From Pararobbsia silviterrae (GTDB taxonomy: Bacteria; Pseudomonadota; Gammaproteobacteria; Burkholderiales; Burkholderiaceae), in NCBI RefSeq assembly GCF_003628125.1, contig NZ_RBZU01000017.1:1-64000 (forward strand): DNA of 64,000 nucleotides, in the 5' to 3' direction. The notes under the pieces were generated by a model that was not told the DNA's origin, searched no databases, and saw only the letters and a program-made list of their open reading frames with translations. Shown piece by piece: positions 1 through 8,738 of this stretch. A program made the position numbers and the translations under genes. Positions within the stretch are counted from its first letter, which is position 1. The number at the start of each line of letters is the position of its first letter.

Positions 1-566
1 CTCGCTTGGGATCTCGGACCCCGATTTCGGTTTGCGTGGCATACATGCTCCTTTTGGTACATGTTATGCCTCGAACACAAAATCTCTGACACACTCCGCG
101 GAACCGGTCGTCGACTGGATGGCACACCCGGGGTTGGCGGTCGCACGAATACTTCCCGCAACCCGTCGGCAAAGCACGCAGCTGTTCAGCAAACCAGTCT
201 GGCACGTCAGGCAAAAACGGAGCGCGAAAACAACAAACCCAGCTCGACGGGTATCCAAGATACGTTCGGCTTCCAAATCAGACCCGATATAGAAGACCTA
301 TGAACACGACAGCGATGCAAACAGAACAGCGCGATGGACGTCACCAGAACACGCCCAAACGCAACCAAATGACGTGAGAACGTCGCGTGAGCGATGTGGT
401 CGATGCGTAGCGACAAAAAAGATCGATAGACCCGCGCAGACATTTACCTTGGGCTCGCCGATTGCACGACATCTACTTTTAACGGGCGTGCCGTGACCCT
501 GTCTGTCCATGAAGGAAGAGTTGGACTCAGCGTCGACTGGAACCTCGACATGTCAGGGCTTTCCCG
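1..566. other. non-coding stretch, possible island remnant
   Basis: No credible gene is seen on either strand. The short open frames overlap each other, have no ribosome binding sites and show no family motif. The composition is visibly less GC-rich than the rest of the window. It lies just beyond the 3' end of a broken integrase gene, so it may be what is left of an integrated element. I looked for a second copy of the tRNA-Ala 3' end that would mark the far attachment site and did not find one here. Confidence 0.5.
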
Positions 567-1279
567 TCAAAGTCCGCGCGGCCGGATGGGTCCGACCTCC
601 GCCCCGGATTTCAGTCGATCCAGGTAATCGGCCCAAGCCTGCATCATCGCGACCCGGTCGTCGATGAATCGCGTCCGGTTATAGGCGCTGCCGAGGGAGT
701 CGGGCACTCGATGGGCCAGTTGGTGCTCGATGACTTCCGCCGGAAACCGAAGTCGCTCGTGCAGGATGGTCCGAGCCATGGCCCGGAATCCGTGGCCGGT
801 GATCTCGGTTTTCGTGTCGAAGCCTAGCCGTTGTAGCGCAGCGTTGATCGCCGCACCGCTCATGGGCTTTCTGCGATCGCGACCTGTAAAGACGTAACGC
901 CATTTTCCCGTCAGCGCCTGCAGTTCCTTCAGGATATCCACCGCCTGCGTAGCCAGGGGTACCAGATGCTCGGTCTTCGTCTTGGAGACGGTATAGCGCC
1001 ATTCGCGCCGCTCAAGATCAATCTGGGCCCACTCGGCCTGCCTCAACTCGCCGGGTCGCACGAACAGTAACGGCGCGAGTTGCAGCGCCGCGCGCACGAC
1101 CAGTGTCCCGGAGAAGCCATCAAAGGCGCGCAGCATCTCGCCGACCTTCTCAGGATCCGTAATCGAGGCGAAGTGGGTATGCTTGTTCGGTCGCAGCGCG
1201 CCGCGTAAGTCGGCACTGACACCCGATACGTCTTTTCGCGTGGCGCGGCGCGGCGAACTTCCAGATCGGTAAGAGGCAT
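567..1279 (-). pseudogene. P4-type tyrosine integrase, internally deleted and frameshifted
   Basis: The gene begins at an ATG at 1279 behind a good ribosome site (GGGAGGTG) and encodes the usual P4-integrase opening, MPLTDLEVRRAAPREKTYRV. After about 21 codons (near 1215) this frame loses homology. The catalytic half resumes in another frame and runs to 567. The catalytic part is intact: Arg of the RPGEL motif, a Lys in the TKTEH hairpin, HGFR (His-x-x-Arg), a His in EHQLAH and the Tyr nucleophile in SAYNRTR. Most of the arm-binding and core-binding regions, roughly 165 residues, are missing. The family is normally about 400 residues. It lies about 190 bp from the 3' end of a tRNA-Ala gene, the usual integration site. 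A shorter protein could start in the frame of the catalytic half, but recombination without the core-binding domain is unlikely. Confidence 0.85.
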
Positions 1280-1400
1280 GGGACACCTCCCGTTGCATGG
1301 GGGCACAAATTCTGCCGAGGCGGAAAATCTGGCCTTATGCCCCCAAAGCTGCGCCGAAAGGCCCCGGGCTGTCAACGGAAACCATGATCCCGGAGTGGAA

Positions 1401-1436
1401 ACAAAAACCCCGCGAGCCTTACGGGACGCGGGGTTT
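1401..1436 (-). terminator. Rho-independent terminator downstream of tRNA-Ala
   Basis: A 7-bp GC stem (CCCCGCG at 1408-1414 with CGCGGGG at 1427-1433) is flanked by A/T runs, so read leftward it is followed by TTTTTG. It lies about 35 bp past the 3' end of the leftward tRNA-Ala gene and before the integrase remnant. It is likely to end the tRNA transcript. Confidence 0.75.
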
Positions 1437-1469
1437 CGGGAATACCGTGGAACTGCCTGGAACACGTGA

Positions 1470-1545
<76 letters not shown>

Positions 1546-1607
1546 AACGAACGCAAATTCTAGCCGGATTTCCGGCCCCACCGCAAGTAGGTCAATTCAG
1601 CAGCGAT

Positions 1608-2045
1608 TTATTTATCGGGCGCACCCGCAAGAATCCAGCTCACGACCGTCCGGATGTCGCCGTCGCTCATCGCCGGGTGCGAAGGCATCGGAATCGCGCC
1701 CCACACGCCCGACCCGCCGCCTCGTACGACCTTTTCAAGGTGCGCCTGCGCGCCCGCATCATTCCGGTATTTCGTCGCAATGTCCCGGTAAGCCGGTCCG
1801 ACCAATTTCCGATCCGCCTGGTGGCAACTCGCGCACGCGTTCGCCTTGTAGATCGCCTTCGCATTCGCGACATCGACCGTCGGCGCAGCGAACGCCGCGT
1901 CGCTCCCCACCACGCCGAGGAGCACGCCGCAGCACACCAATGCCGACGCCAACGGACCCGCAAAACGACCGCCACATACGCGCACCCTCATCGCGCCGAG
2001 AATCGTAGCGACAACTCGCACGCTCACCCCAACACGCCCCTTCAC
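1608..2045 (-). CDS. class I c-type cytochrome, periplasmic
   Basis: A 145-residue protein with an N-terminal hydrophobic export signal (about residues 31-54, cleavage likely after AFA) and one haem-binding CASCH motif at residues 71-75. The distal Met is probably in the WGAIPMPSHP segment (Met120). Size and spacing fit the cytochrome c551/c552 group of small periplasmic electron carriers. Its start overlaps the stop of the dolP-like gene by 4 bp (ATGA), so it is co-transcribed and translationally coupled. An alternative start at Met19 would give a shorter signal peptide. The electron partner cannot be read from the context. Confidence 0.88.
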   Translation of the reverse strand: MKGRVGVSVRVVATILGAMRVRVCGGRFAGPLASALVCCGVLLGVVGSDAAFAAPTVDVANAKAIYKANACASCHQADRKLVGPAYRDIATKYRNDAGAQAHLEKVVRGGGSGVWGAIPMPSHPAMSDGDIRTVVSWILAGAPDK

Positions 2046-2872
2046 TGCGTCTTGTTCGGATTGCCCGGCTGCACCGGCGACGAATTCATCACAGGCGCCG
2101 GCGCCTGCTTCTGATCGATCGATTGCGACTGCACATTGCCGTCCGGCACCGCACCCGTCGTCACGCCCGCATCCGGCTCAGGCGCCGGCGCAGCCTGCAC
2201 CGGAGCCGGCGCATTCGCGCCCGACGCGCCACTCGCGCCATCCGGCGACGGCGGCGTACCCAACGACAAGCGCTGCGCCTCCTCCGGCGTGATGTACTGG
2301 AACACCTTCACAACCTGCACCACCCCCGTCACGCGACTCGCGGCATCCGCACCCCGATCACCTTCCGTCGGCGTCACAAGCCCCATCAAATACACGCGCC
2401 CACCCTCGGTCACCACCTTGAAGAAGTTCGACCCGAGATCCTTCTCTGTGAACAACGCAGCCTTGACCTTGCTCGTGATATACGCGTCATTCGAACGCGC
2501 CGTGAACGAACTCGGCGGCCCGACCGTCAGCTCGTTGATGATCCCCTGCACGTTGTCGATCGTCCGCGTGATCGCCTCGGCCTTCGCCTTCGCCTCGGGC
2601 GTCGGCACCTCACCCGTCAACAACACGCGACGATTGAACACCGTCACGTCCATATGCGCCTCATCAGGCATATCACCGATGAACATCGACTGCGTCTTCG
2701 CCTGAATCTCGCGATCCTCAGTCTGCGCACCCACCGAACGGCGATCGGTCGCCATCAACGCACCACCACCCGCCGCCCCAACGACGACAAGCGGACACCC
2801 CTCCAACATGACACACAGGCTGGCAGTCAGCGCAGCCGCACAGAGCGCTTTGGTCAAGCGTGTTGCGATCAT
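2042..2872 (-). CDS. dolP: BON-domain outer-membrane lipoprotein (DolP/YraP-like)
   Basis: A 276-residue lipoprotein with a signal peptide ending in the lipobox LEGC (acylated Cys26), followed by two BON domains (about residues 55-115 and 125-200) and a Pro/Ala-rich tail of about 70 residues. DolP/YraP family members are outer-membrane lipoproteins that support envelope integrity and bind anionic phospholipid. The neighbours diaA, yraN and divergent rsmI reproduce the known proteobacterial locus and make the assignment strong. The Pro/Ala/Gln-rich tail is longer than in the enteric protein (about 190 residues in all) and is a lineage feature of unknown role. Confidence 0.88.
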   Translation of the reverse strand: MIATRLTKALCAAALTASLCVMLEGCPLVVVGAAGGGALMATDRRSVGAQTEDREIQAKTQSMFIGDMPDEAHMDVTVFNRRVLLTGEVPTPEAKAKAEAITRTIDNVQGIINELTVGPPSSFTARSNDAYITSKVKAALFTEKDLGSNFFKVVTEGGRVYLMGLVTPTEGDRGADAASRVTGVVQVVKVFQYITPEEAQRLSLGTPPSPDGASGASGANAPAPVQAAPAPEPDAGVTTGAVPDGNVQSQSIDQKQAPAPVMNSSPVQPGNPNKTQ

Positions 2873-2911
2873 CGGATCGATCTCCTCAACAGTAAGCAGT
2901 CATGCGGAAGG

Positions 2912-3499
2912 TCATTCGTCGCCGAGCAGCATCGCATCGATGCCGTCGCTCAAGCAATGCAGCGTCAACAGGTGGACTTCCTGAATCCGCACCGTCCGGT
3001 CCGACGGCACACTGATATGAATGTCCGTATCGTACAGTTCTTCATTGATCTTGCCGCCACCGCCGCCGGTCAGCGCCACCACGATCATCTCGCGCTCATG
3101 CGCCTCGCGAATCGCAGCAATCACATTCGCCGAATTGCCCGACGTCGTGATCGCAAGCAGCACGTCACCCGGTTGCCCCAGGCCACGCACCTGCCGCGCA
3201 AAGATCTCTTCAAACTGCTCGTCGTCGCCGATCGCGGTCAGGATCGACGTATCCGTCGTCAACGCAATCGCACCCAGACTCGGTCGCTCTCGTTCGAGAC
3301 GATGGATCAACGCGGCCGCGAAACGCTGCGCATCGGCCGCCGATCCGCCATTGCCGCACGCAAGCACTTTGCCGTTATTCGCCAACGCGCCGAACATCGC
3401 ATCGATCGCCGCGGCAATCGGCACCGCAAGTGTCTGGACAGCTTCGAGCTTGAGCGCCACGCTGTCCTGGAAGTGCTGCTGTATTCGTTCAATCGACAT
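2912..3499 (-). CDS. diaA: DnaA initiator-associating protein DiaA, SIS domain
   Basis: A 195-residue single SIS domain protein of the phosphoheptose-isomerase-like group. It shows the phosphosugar-binding GNGGSAADAQ loop and the TTSGNSANV segment near the middle. DiaA forms tetramers that bind DnaA and promote timely replication initiation. GmhA in the same fold is an isomerase, but the yraN-diaA-dolP neighbourhood favours DiaA. I chose the start at MSIERIQQHF, the usual start of betaproteobacterial homologues. The frame is open for 26 more codons upstream (to 3577) without a better ribosome site. The gene is probably co-transcribed with dolP, 39 bp downstream. Confidence 0.85.
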   Translation of the reverse strand: MSIERIQQHFQDSVALKLEAVQTLAVPIAAAIDAMFGALANNGKVLACGNGGSAADAQRFAAALIHRLERERPSLGAIALTTDTSILTAIGDDEQFEEIFARQVRGLGQPGDVLLAITTSGNSANVIAAIREAHEREMIVVALTGGGGGKINEELYDTDIHISVPSDRTVRIQEVHLLTLHCLSDGIDAMLLGDE

Positions 3500-3867
3500 C
3501 GATTTACCCATTTCCAGCGCAGCACGCAGCGCCGAATCATCCGTCTCGCCTCGCATCGTCGCGTCGCACGCCCCCATCGAACACGCTCGACAAACGTCAA
3601 TCAGCCGTTCCAGAAGCCGTCGCAGACCGATGCAAGAAGAAGTTGCGAGTGTACCGCACTCAATGCTGCATTCGATGGCCAGAACGCCAACGGGTTCCGC
3701 TCAACACCCAAGATCAGCATCGATGCGCGCGTCAACGGCAGCCGCCTCGACCTCGCCTGTTCGACATCGTCCCTTCTCAGCGCCGATTTGATATCACCTC
3801 TTCGACATCGCCAATTCGATGTCGCTGATTCAACATCGCTGATTCCGCATCACCGCGTCGACATCCG
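3500..3867. other. yraN-diaA spacer with degenerate short repeats
   Basis: No gene is supported between yraN and diaA. The part at about 3770-3866 is built of about six imperfect copies of a TTCGACATCG-like word (3770-3779 and 3801-3810 exact), one of them inverted (3817-3824, CGATGTCG), separated by 10-20 bp. The repeats could be decayed tandem duplication or binding sites. I have no evidence for either. Confidence 0.4.
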
Positions 3868-4215
3868 CTAAAGCTGCGCATCGAATGCATCGCGAATCCA
3901 GTCGATACGTCCATCGTCGAATGCCACGACGTCGAAACGACAGCGCGGCACGCGCGCTCGATATCGCAGCAAAAATCGCTGTGCGGCCAGTTGCACGCGT
4001 CGCTGCTTGCGCGCATCGATCGAACCGAGCGCGCCGCCGAATGCGGCCCACGCACGCGCACGCACTTCCACAAAAACGAGCACGTCGGCATCGCGCATCA
4101 CGAGATCGATCTCGCCAAAGCGATACCGGACATTGCGCGCGATACATGCGAGGCCCTGCCGTTCGAGATGCGCGCACGCAGCATCCTCATAGCGACGCCC
4201 GCTTTCGATCGACAT
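3868..4215 (-). CDS. yraN: YraN family putative endonuclease (UPF0102)
   Basis: A 115-residue protein of the UPF0102 family with the nuclease-like core pattern: Glu near the start of the fold (GRRYEDAA), GEIDLVMRD and VFVEVRAR. These supply the Glu/Asp/Glu-x-Arg residues of a restriction-endonuclease-like active site in which Arg replaces the usual Lys. The biological substrate is unknown. The start at [13 protein letters not shown] (4215) is chosen because homologues start just before the first motif. The frame remains open to 4302 without homology. It faces rsmI across a short divergent promoter region and heads the leftward diaA-dolP-cytochrome operon. Confidence 0.85.
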   Translation of the reverse strand: MSIESGRRYEDAACAHLERQGLACIARNVRYRFGEIDLVMRDADVLVFVEVRARAWAAFGGALGSIDARKQRRVQLAAQRFLLRYRARVPRCRFDVVAFDDGRIDWIRDAFDAQL

Positions 4216-4444
4216 GTCCAGCCTCCCTTTCGGCCACACACTTACAGAACATCTCGCACGTCTCGCACGGCGCGCTCCGTGTTCTCCCTGCGCCTCACAC
4301 ACCTCGCGCGCCTCTCGCCCTTCAAGCCCTCACCTCGCCGAATCGCCGCGACGATCTCGGCCGCCGCGACGCCGGCGCCTCCTTCATCCCCTCGGCACAG
4401 TCATCGCTCACGATGCGCTCGGCGCCTCCCGCTCACATGGCACA

Positions 4445-5395
4445 ATGCCGAACGCCGCGACGCGGCCGTTTTCTCAGGACCATGCCGTGCCCGACCTGTT
4501 CGATCTCGCCCGCCAGCAACACTATCCCGAGGCCGCCCTCTTCATCGTCGCGACCCCGATCGGCAACCTCGCCGATATCGGCGTGCGCGCGCTCTACGTG
4601 CTGTCGCTCGTCGACCGCATCGCGGCCGAAGACACGCGCAACACACAGCACATGCTCACGCGCTACGACATCGACAAGCCCGTGCTCGCGGTTCACGAAC
4701 ACAACGAACACGAAGCCGCGGCCCGCGTCATCGAGCATCTCCGCGCGGGCGAACGCGTCGCCTATGTCTCCGACGCCGGCACGCCCGGCATCTCGGACCC
4801 CGGCGCACGCCTCGTCGACGCGGTACGCGCCGCGAACCTGCCCGTCATCCCATTGCCGGGAGCGAGCGCCGTCACGACCGCCCTGTCGGTCGCGGGCGCA
4901 TGGGCGCAGACCTTCACGTTCATCGGCTTTCTGCCGACCAAAGCGCGTCAGCGCGACGATGCGATCCGCGCGCTCGCGTCATCCGAACCCGCACTCGTGT
5001 TCTACGAAGCACCGCATCGCGTCGTCGACACCGTCCGCGCACTCGCGCAAGGACTCGGCGCCGAACGCAAAATCCTCATCGCCCGTGAACTCACGAAGTT
5101 ACATGAAGCACTGCATGTGTGCCCCTTGGCCGAAGGACCAGCTTTTCTCGAAGCCGATCCCAATCGGCAACGCGGCGAATTCGTCCTCGTCGTCGAAGGA
5201 CGCGCGCCCGATCGCGACGGCGACGACGCACACTTGCACGACACGCTGCTCGTGACGCTGCTCGACGCGTTACCCGTCAAGGCCGCGGTCAAACTCGCGG
5301 TCACGCTGACCGGCGCATCGCGCAACGTGCTCTACGCGCGCGCGCTCGAACTCAAGAACGAGGACGACAACGCGGGCGACGAAAGAGAAGACTGA
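4445..5395 (+). CDS. rsmI: 16S rRNA (cytidine-1402-2'-O)-methyltransferase RsmI
   Basis: A 316-residue SAM-dependent methyltransferase of the tetrapyrrole-methylase (SpoU-unrelated) fold. It methylates the ribose of C1402 in the 16S rRNA decoding centre. Family signatures are VATPIGNLADIGVRAL near the start, AAEDTRNTQHMLTRY, the SDAGTPGISDPG loop and PLPGASAVTTALS. The length fits the family. I chose the ATG at 4445; a GTG 14 codons on (VPDLFDLA) is also possible. The upstream frame to 4214 is low-complexity Arg/Ser without homology and overlaps the divergent yraN start. rsmI divergent to yraN is a conserved arrangement. Confidence 0.92.
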   Translation: MPNAATRPFSQDHAVPDLFDLARQQHYPEAALFIVATPIGNLADIGVRALYVLSLVDRIAAEDTRNTQHMLTRYDIDKPVLAVHEHNEHEAAARVIEHLRAGERVAYVSDAGTPGISDPGARLVDAVRAANLPVIPLPGASAVTTALSVAGAWAQTFTFIGFLPTKARQRDDAIRALASSEPALVFYEAPHRVVDTVRALAQGLGAERKILIARELTKLHEALHVCPLAEGPAFLEADPNRQRGEFVLVVEGRAPDRDGDDAHLHDTLLVTLLDALPVKAAVKLAVTLTGASRNVLYARALELKNEDDNAGDERED

Positions 5396-5527
5396 AAGAG
5401 ACGGAAGCGCGACTCGGCATGTCGCGAGCGCGTTTGAGCAGGCATCAGACCCGTACGCTCAGAAGCGACGGATGACGCACAACAAATGACGGAATCGATG
5501 TGAAAGAGGCCATTGCGGCCGGGCATC

Positions 5528-5594
5528 TGATCCCTTCGCGCCAATGCGAAGGGATCAAAACCGACTGACGACGATGGCGAAGTATCGCCATCGT
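5528..5594. repeat. two adjacent perfect hairpins between rsmI and rlpA
   Basis: TGATCCCTTCGC (5528-5539) pairs perfectly with 5546-5557 across a 6-nt loop. Fourteen bases later ACGATGGCGA (5571-5580) pairs perfectly with 5585-5594 across the loop AGTA. They lie between two convergent genes, where bidirectional transcript ends are expected, but neither has a clear U-tract. They may act as transcript-end stabilisers or Rho-assisted terminators. Confidence 0.55.
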
Positions 5595-5668
5595 GACCGG
5601 TCATGCGAGGGGGGAGCGTCCAGCACGCGGCGGGACCGATGTCCGACGCCGCGAACGTCCGAAGACGC

Positions 5669-6241
5669 TTAATTCGCCGAGGCGAGCGATTCGCTCTGGG
5701 CGGCCGTCGCTTCAGCCGTCGACAACCCCTGAATCTTCACGTTCGACGTGCCGCTATGCTGCATGCCGAGCGCCAACGCCGCCGCGCGCGACAGATCGAT
5801 GATCCGGCCACGATGGAACGGGCCTCGATCGTTGATCTTGACCACGATCGACTTGCCGTTGCTCTCGTTCGTCACCCGAACAAAGGCCGACATGGGCAGC
5901 GTCCGATGCGCCGCGGTCATCGCGTTCATATCGTACCGTTCGCCATTCGCGGTCTTGCGACCGTTGAAGTGACCGCCGTACCACGACGCGCGGCCCTTCT
6001 GCGAAAACGTCGATACATCGGGAATCGAGGCCGTCAGCGTCTTGCCGCCGAGCTTGCTCGACAAATCGGGGCTCGCGGGTAACGCATCGGCGGCCGACGC
6101 AAACGCATTCGGCGCGTCGGCGTGCGCCACGGCGGATGCGGGGTTCGTATGGATCGCATCGGACGTACTGACGCCATTGGGCGGCGTCGCACAAGCCACC
6201 AGTGCAACCGAACCGGCGACGGCAAGCACGCGTGCGCGCAT
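5669..6241 (-). CDS. rlpA: RlpA-like septal lytic transglycosylase lipoprotein
   Basis: A 190-residue lipoprotein with signal MRARVLAVAGSVALVAC (acylated Cys17) and a C-terminal double-psi beta-barrel. The RlpA pattern is complete: GRASWYGGHFNGRKTANGE with the catalytic-type Glu, HRTLPMSAFVRVTN, VVKINDRGPF with the paired Asp, and RIIDLSRAAALALG. RlpA cleaves denuded peptidoglycan at the septum. There is no SPOR domain, so the protein lacks the usual septal targeting module, as do many short betaproteobacterial versions. I chose the start that gives a compact lipoprotein signal. The frame also allows an ATG at 6310, which would add 23 residues. Confidence 0.85.
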   Translation of the reverse strand: MRARVLAVAGSVALVACATPPNGVSTSDAIHTNPASAVAHADAPNAFASAADALPASPDLSSKLGGKTLTASIPDVSTFSQKGRASWYGGHFNGRKTANGERYDMNAMTAAHRTLPMSAFVRVTNESNGKSIVVKINDRGPFHRGRIIDLSRAAALALGMQHSGTSNVKIQGLSTAEATAAQSESLASAN

Positions 6242-7412
6242 CCGGATTCCCACGCGTGCAAACCGCGTTCGCAGACGCACCTGATGCCGATGCTCGAAGT
6301 GAAGCTTCATAGACGTGTCAATCAACGTTAGGCGAGCAGGCACACCGGCATCCACCGGTACGGCTGCTCAAAGGCGTACGAAAGCGATGACCTCGGCCCG
6401 GCCTGCGCCGTGCGTCAAGGTGCCTCTCTGGCATTCACCGACAGTCGTTGTCGACGGCCTTCCGGCCGAGCTTTGCCTAATTCAATCCACGTCTGGCAGC
6501 CACTCCCCCAGCGGCACCACCAGACACCCATACGTCACCGCCCCGGAACGCCGCGTCACGCTGCGGCTCATACACACGGACTTCGCGACCCCGGACATTG
6601 GGGGGGCCGTCGAAGATGCGGCAACTTTTAGGCTCCGTCAGGCGTTCTTTTGGCGAACATGCGGCGCAATGCCGCCCCGACGAAACGTGTTACATCGCAG
6701 ATGCGATGCTTGGTATTGCAAAATCCGTCAAATCTGAAGCTCGACGTGACCACGCAACAATTGAAATGCACTTGAAAGCAGGTCCGAACACGCGACTCAT
6801 ACGAGCCGTTCAAACCCTGCTGCCTGCCTAAAATATGTGCAAGCGAGGCGCCATTATACCCAATTCTGAAAACCGGGCTCCGCTGCCCAAAAAACCGATT
6901 CGTACACTCACCTTCGTCCATCGCATTCGCATCCCATGCGTCGACCTCATCCGCCGGCCCGCCCGACCATCGGTTTCACCCTCTGATCCGGCTGCTTGAA
7001 ACGGAAGCGCCCCACGCATCGATCGTCGCGCAAGCCGCGCGCCTGCGATGCCGCACACGCCGCCGAACACGGCGCGCCCTATCCCGCGAAAGCCCGCCCA
7101 CGCGGGCGCGGCGCCGTCGCGCGCGATGTGTTCGATTCGCATCGAGAGCCCGAAACGGCACCCGGCCGCTTCATATTCGATGGCAGTTCCGGATCGCGAT
7201 TTCAAACGGACGCGTCGACTCAGTAAACGCTTCACGGAACCGCGGCAAACCTGCCTTGGCAGCACACCGAGCGTCCCGCACCGCGCGCCCCGCCATGTGT
7301 CTGCCGTCCGATGCGTCCGCGCCGCCCCCGCTACAATGCCGCTTTGTGTTTCGCGCAGCCCCGCGACGCGTGTCGACGTCGCGCGCTCGGCCGCGCCACG
7401 TCCCGCTCATTC
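6242..7412. other. 1.1 kb without a supported gene
   Basis: No convincing coding frame is present. The reading frames here have no ribosome sites, no family motifs and odd composition. The middle part (about 6600-6860) is relatively AT-rich and contains strong hairpins. One pairs 6777-6789 with 6808-6821 and ends in a GTAT tetraloop read leftward; another uses GCGGC at 6661-6676. A perfect TATAAT box read leftward lies at 6853-6858. Together these suggest a leftward non-coding transcript, described in the findings. The last 150 bp hold the promoter of the hydrolase gene, not located precisely. Confidence 0.45.
6853..6858 (-). promoter_or_regulatory. candidate -10 box (TATAAT) reading leftward
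   Basis: The hexamer is a perfect TATAAT on the minus strand within a locally AT-richer stretch, but no good -35 hexamer sits 16-18 bp upstream. If used, transcription would start near 6846 and run into the structured non-coding stretch toward rlpA. Confidence 0.3.
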
Positions 7413-8069
7413 ATGAAAGTCACGCTCATTCCCGTCACGCCGTTCCAGCAGAACTGTTCGCTGCTCGTCTGCGACCAGACGCAGCGCGCCGCCGTCGTCG
7501 ACCCGGGCGGTGACCTCGACCGCATCGAGGCCGCGCTCGCGCGCGAAGGCGCGCAGCTCGAAAAAATCCTGCTCACGCACGGCCACCTCGATCACTGCGG
7601 CGGCGCCACGGCGCTCGCGTCGAAGTTCGGCGTGCCGATCGAAGGCCCCCACGAAGACGAGCGCTTCTGGCTCGACCAACTCGCCTCGCAAAGCCGAGAC
7701 TTCGGCTTTCCGCCCGCGCAGGCATTCGAGCCGACACGCTGGCTCACCGACGGCGACACCGTGTCGTTCGGCGCGCAAACGCTCGACGTCTTTCATTGTC
7801 CCGGCCACACGCCCGGCCATATCGTCTTCGTGGATCGCACGCATCGCGTCGCGCTGGTCGGCGACGTGCTGTTCAAAGGCTCGATCGGCCGCACCGATTT
7901 TCCGCGCGGCAATCATCAGGATCTGCTCGACGCCATCCGCACCAAGCTCTGGCCGCTCGGCGACGACATCGTGTTCGTGCCCGGCCACGGGCCGACGTCG
8001 ACGTTCGGCGCAGAGCGCCGCTCGAACCCCTACGTCAGCGACGCCGCACTCGCGCGGGGGCACGCATGA
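7413..8069 (+). CDS. metallo-beta-lactamase-fold hydrolase, glyoxalase II-like (YcbL type)
   Basis: A 218-residue single-domain MBL-fold hydrolase. The metal-binding motif THGHLDH is at residues 55-61, further ligands are in HCPGHTPGH and VGDVLF (bridging Asp), and the last His is in VPGHGP. The short length, without the C-terminal helical substrate domain of GloB, matches the YcbL-type group of thioesterases with glyoxalase II activity, acting in the cytoplasm. The true substrate is not certain. Start at [14 protein letters not shown] (7413) follows homologues; the upstream frame is not homologous. Its stop overlaps the start of the exonuclease gene (ATGA), so the two are translated together. 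Confidence 0.85.
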   Translation: MKVTLIPVTPFQQNCSLLVCDQTQRAAVVDPGGDLDRIEAALAREGAQLEKILLTHGHLDHCGGATALASKFGVPIEGPHEDERFWLDQLASQSRDFGFPPAQAFEPTRWLTDGDTVSFGAQTLDVFHCPGHTPGHIVFVDRTHRVALVGDVLFKGSIGRTDFPRGNHQDLLDAIRTKLWPLGDDIVFVPGHGPTSTFGAERRSNPYVSDAALARGHA

Positions 8070-8722
8070 GCGTCGAAATCTACGTCAGCACGGACGTCGA
8101 GGCCGACGGCCCGATCCCCGGTCCGCACTCGATGCTGAGCTTCGCGTCGGCCGCCTATACGGCCGACAAGCAATTGATCGGCACCTTCAGCGCGAACCTC
8201 GAAACCCTGCCCGGCGCGGCCGCGCATCCGATCCAGGAAGCGTGGTGGAAAACGCAGCCCGAAGCATGGGCCGCATGCCGGCTCGACCTCCAGCAGCCCG
8301 AAGTCGCCTTGCCCGCCTACGTCGAATGGGTTGAGAAGCTGCCCGGCAAAGCGGTCTTCGTCGCGTACCCGGCGGGCTTCGATTTCACGTACATGTTCTG
8401 GTACATGATGCGTTTCGCACAGCGCTGCCCGTTCTCGTGGTCGGCGCTCGACATCAAGACGCTCGCGTTCGCGATGACGGGCCTGCCTTACCGGAAGTCG
8501 ATCAAACCCCGGCTTCCGTCGGCATGGTTCGACGAACATCCCCATACGCACGTGGCGCTCGACGACGCGATCGAACAAGGCGCGCTCTTCTGCAATATGC
8601 TCGCCGAATTACGCCGCCGCGAAGCGCGCTACGCCGAACTCGACGCGCTGCATCCGCCCGCCTCCGCCGAAACGTCCGCGCCTGACAAGACAGGGCAACA
8701 AGCGGACGAGGACGCGTCGTAG
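8066..8722 (+). CDS. DEDDh 3'-5' exonuclease family protein
   Basis: A 218-residue protein with the exonuclease I motif as STDVEADGP (Asp10, Glu12), motif II around [10 protein letters not shown] and motif III as HVALDDA (His-x4-Asp), which gives the DEDDh set of RNase T/DnaQ-like nucleases. Substrate, RNA or DNA, cannot be decided. The last 25 residues are low-complexity and probably disordered. The start overlaps the stop of the upstream hydrolase by 4 bp. The gene converges with a leftward glycosyltransferase gene 16 bp away. Confidence 0.78.
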   Translation: MSVEIYVSTDVEADGPIPGPHSMLSFASAAYTADKQLIGTFSANLETLPGAAAHPIQEAWWKTQPEAWAACRLDLQQPEVALPAYVEWVEKLPGKAVFVAYPAGFDFTYMFWYMMRFAQRCPFSWSALDIKTLAFAMTGLPYRKSIKPRLPSAWFDEHPHTHVALDDAIEQGALFCNMLAELRRREARYAELDALHPPASAETSAPDKTGQQADEDAS

Positions 8723-8738
8723 CAAGCGCCCGCTCGAC

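Noticed and set aside
1-566. Second attachment site (copy of the tRNA-Ala 3' end)
   Set aside because: No stretch matching the last 20 bases of the tRNA gene was seen in this part.
2912-3499. Phosphoheptose isomerase GmhA instead of DiaA
   Set aside because: The SIS fold fits both, but the yraN-diaA-dolP neighbourhood and the sequence opening MSIERIQQHF point to DiaA.
2123-3871. A 582-codon rightward open frame spanning the dolP-diaA region
   Set aside because: It is antisense to dolP, diaA and the spacer, is extremely Arg/His-rich, and has no ribosome site or family motif. It is a composition shadow of high-GC genes.
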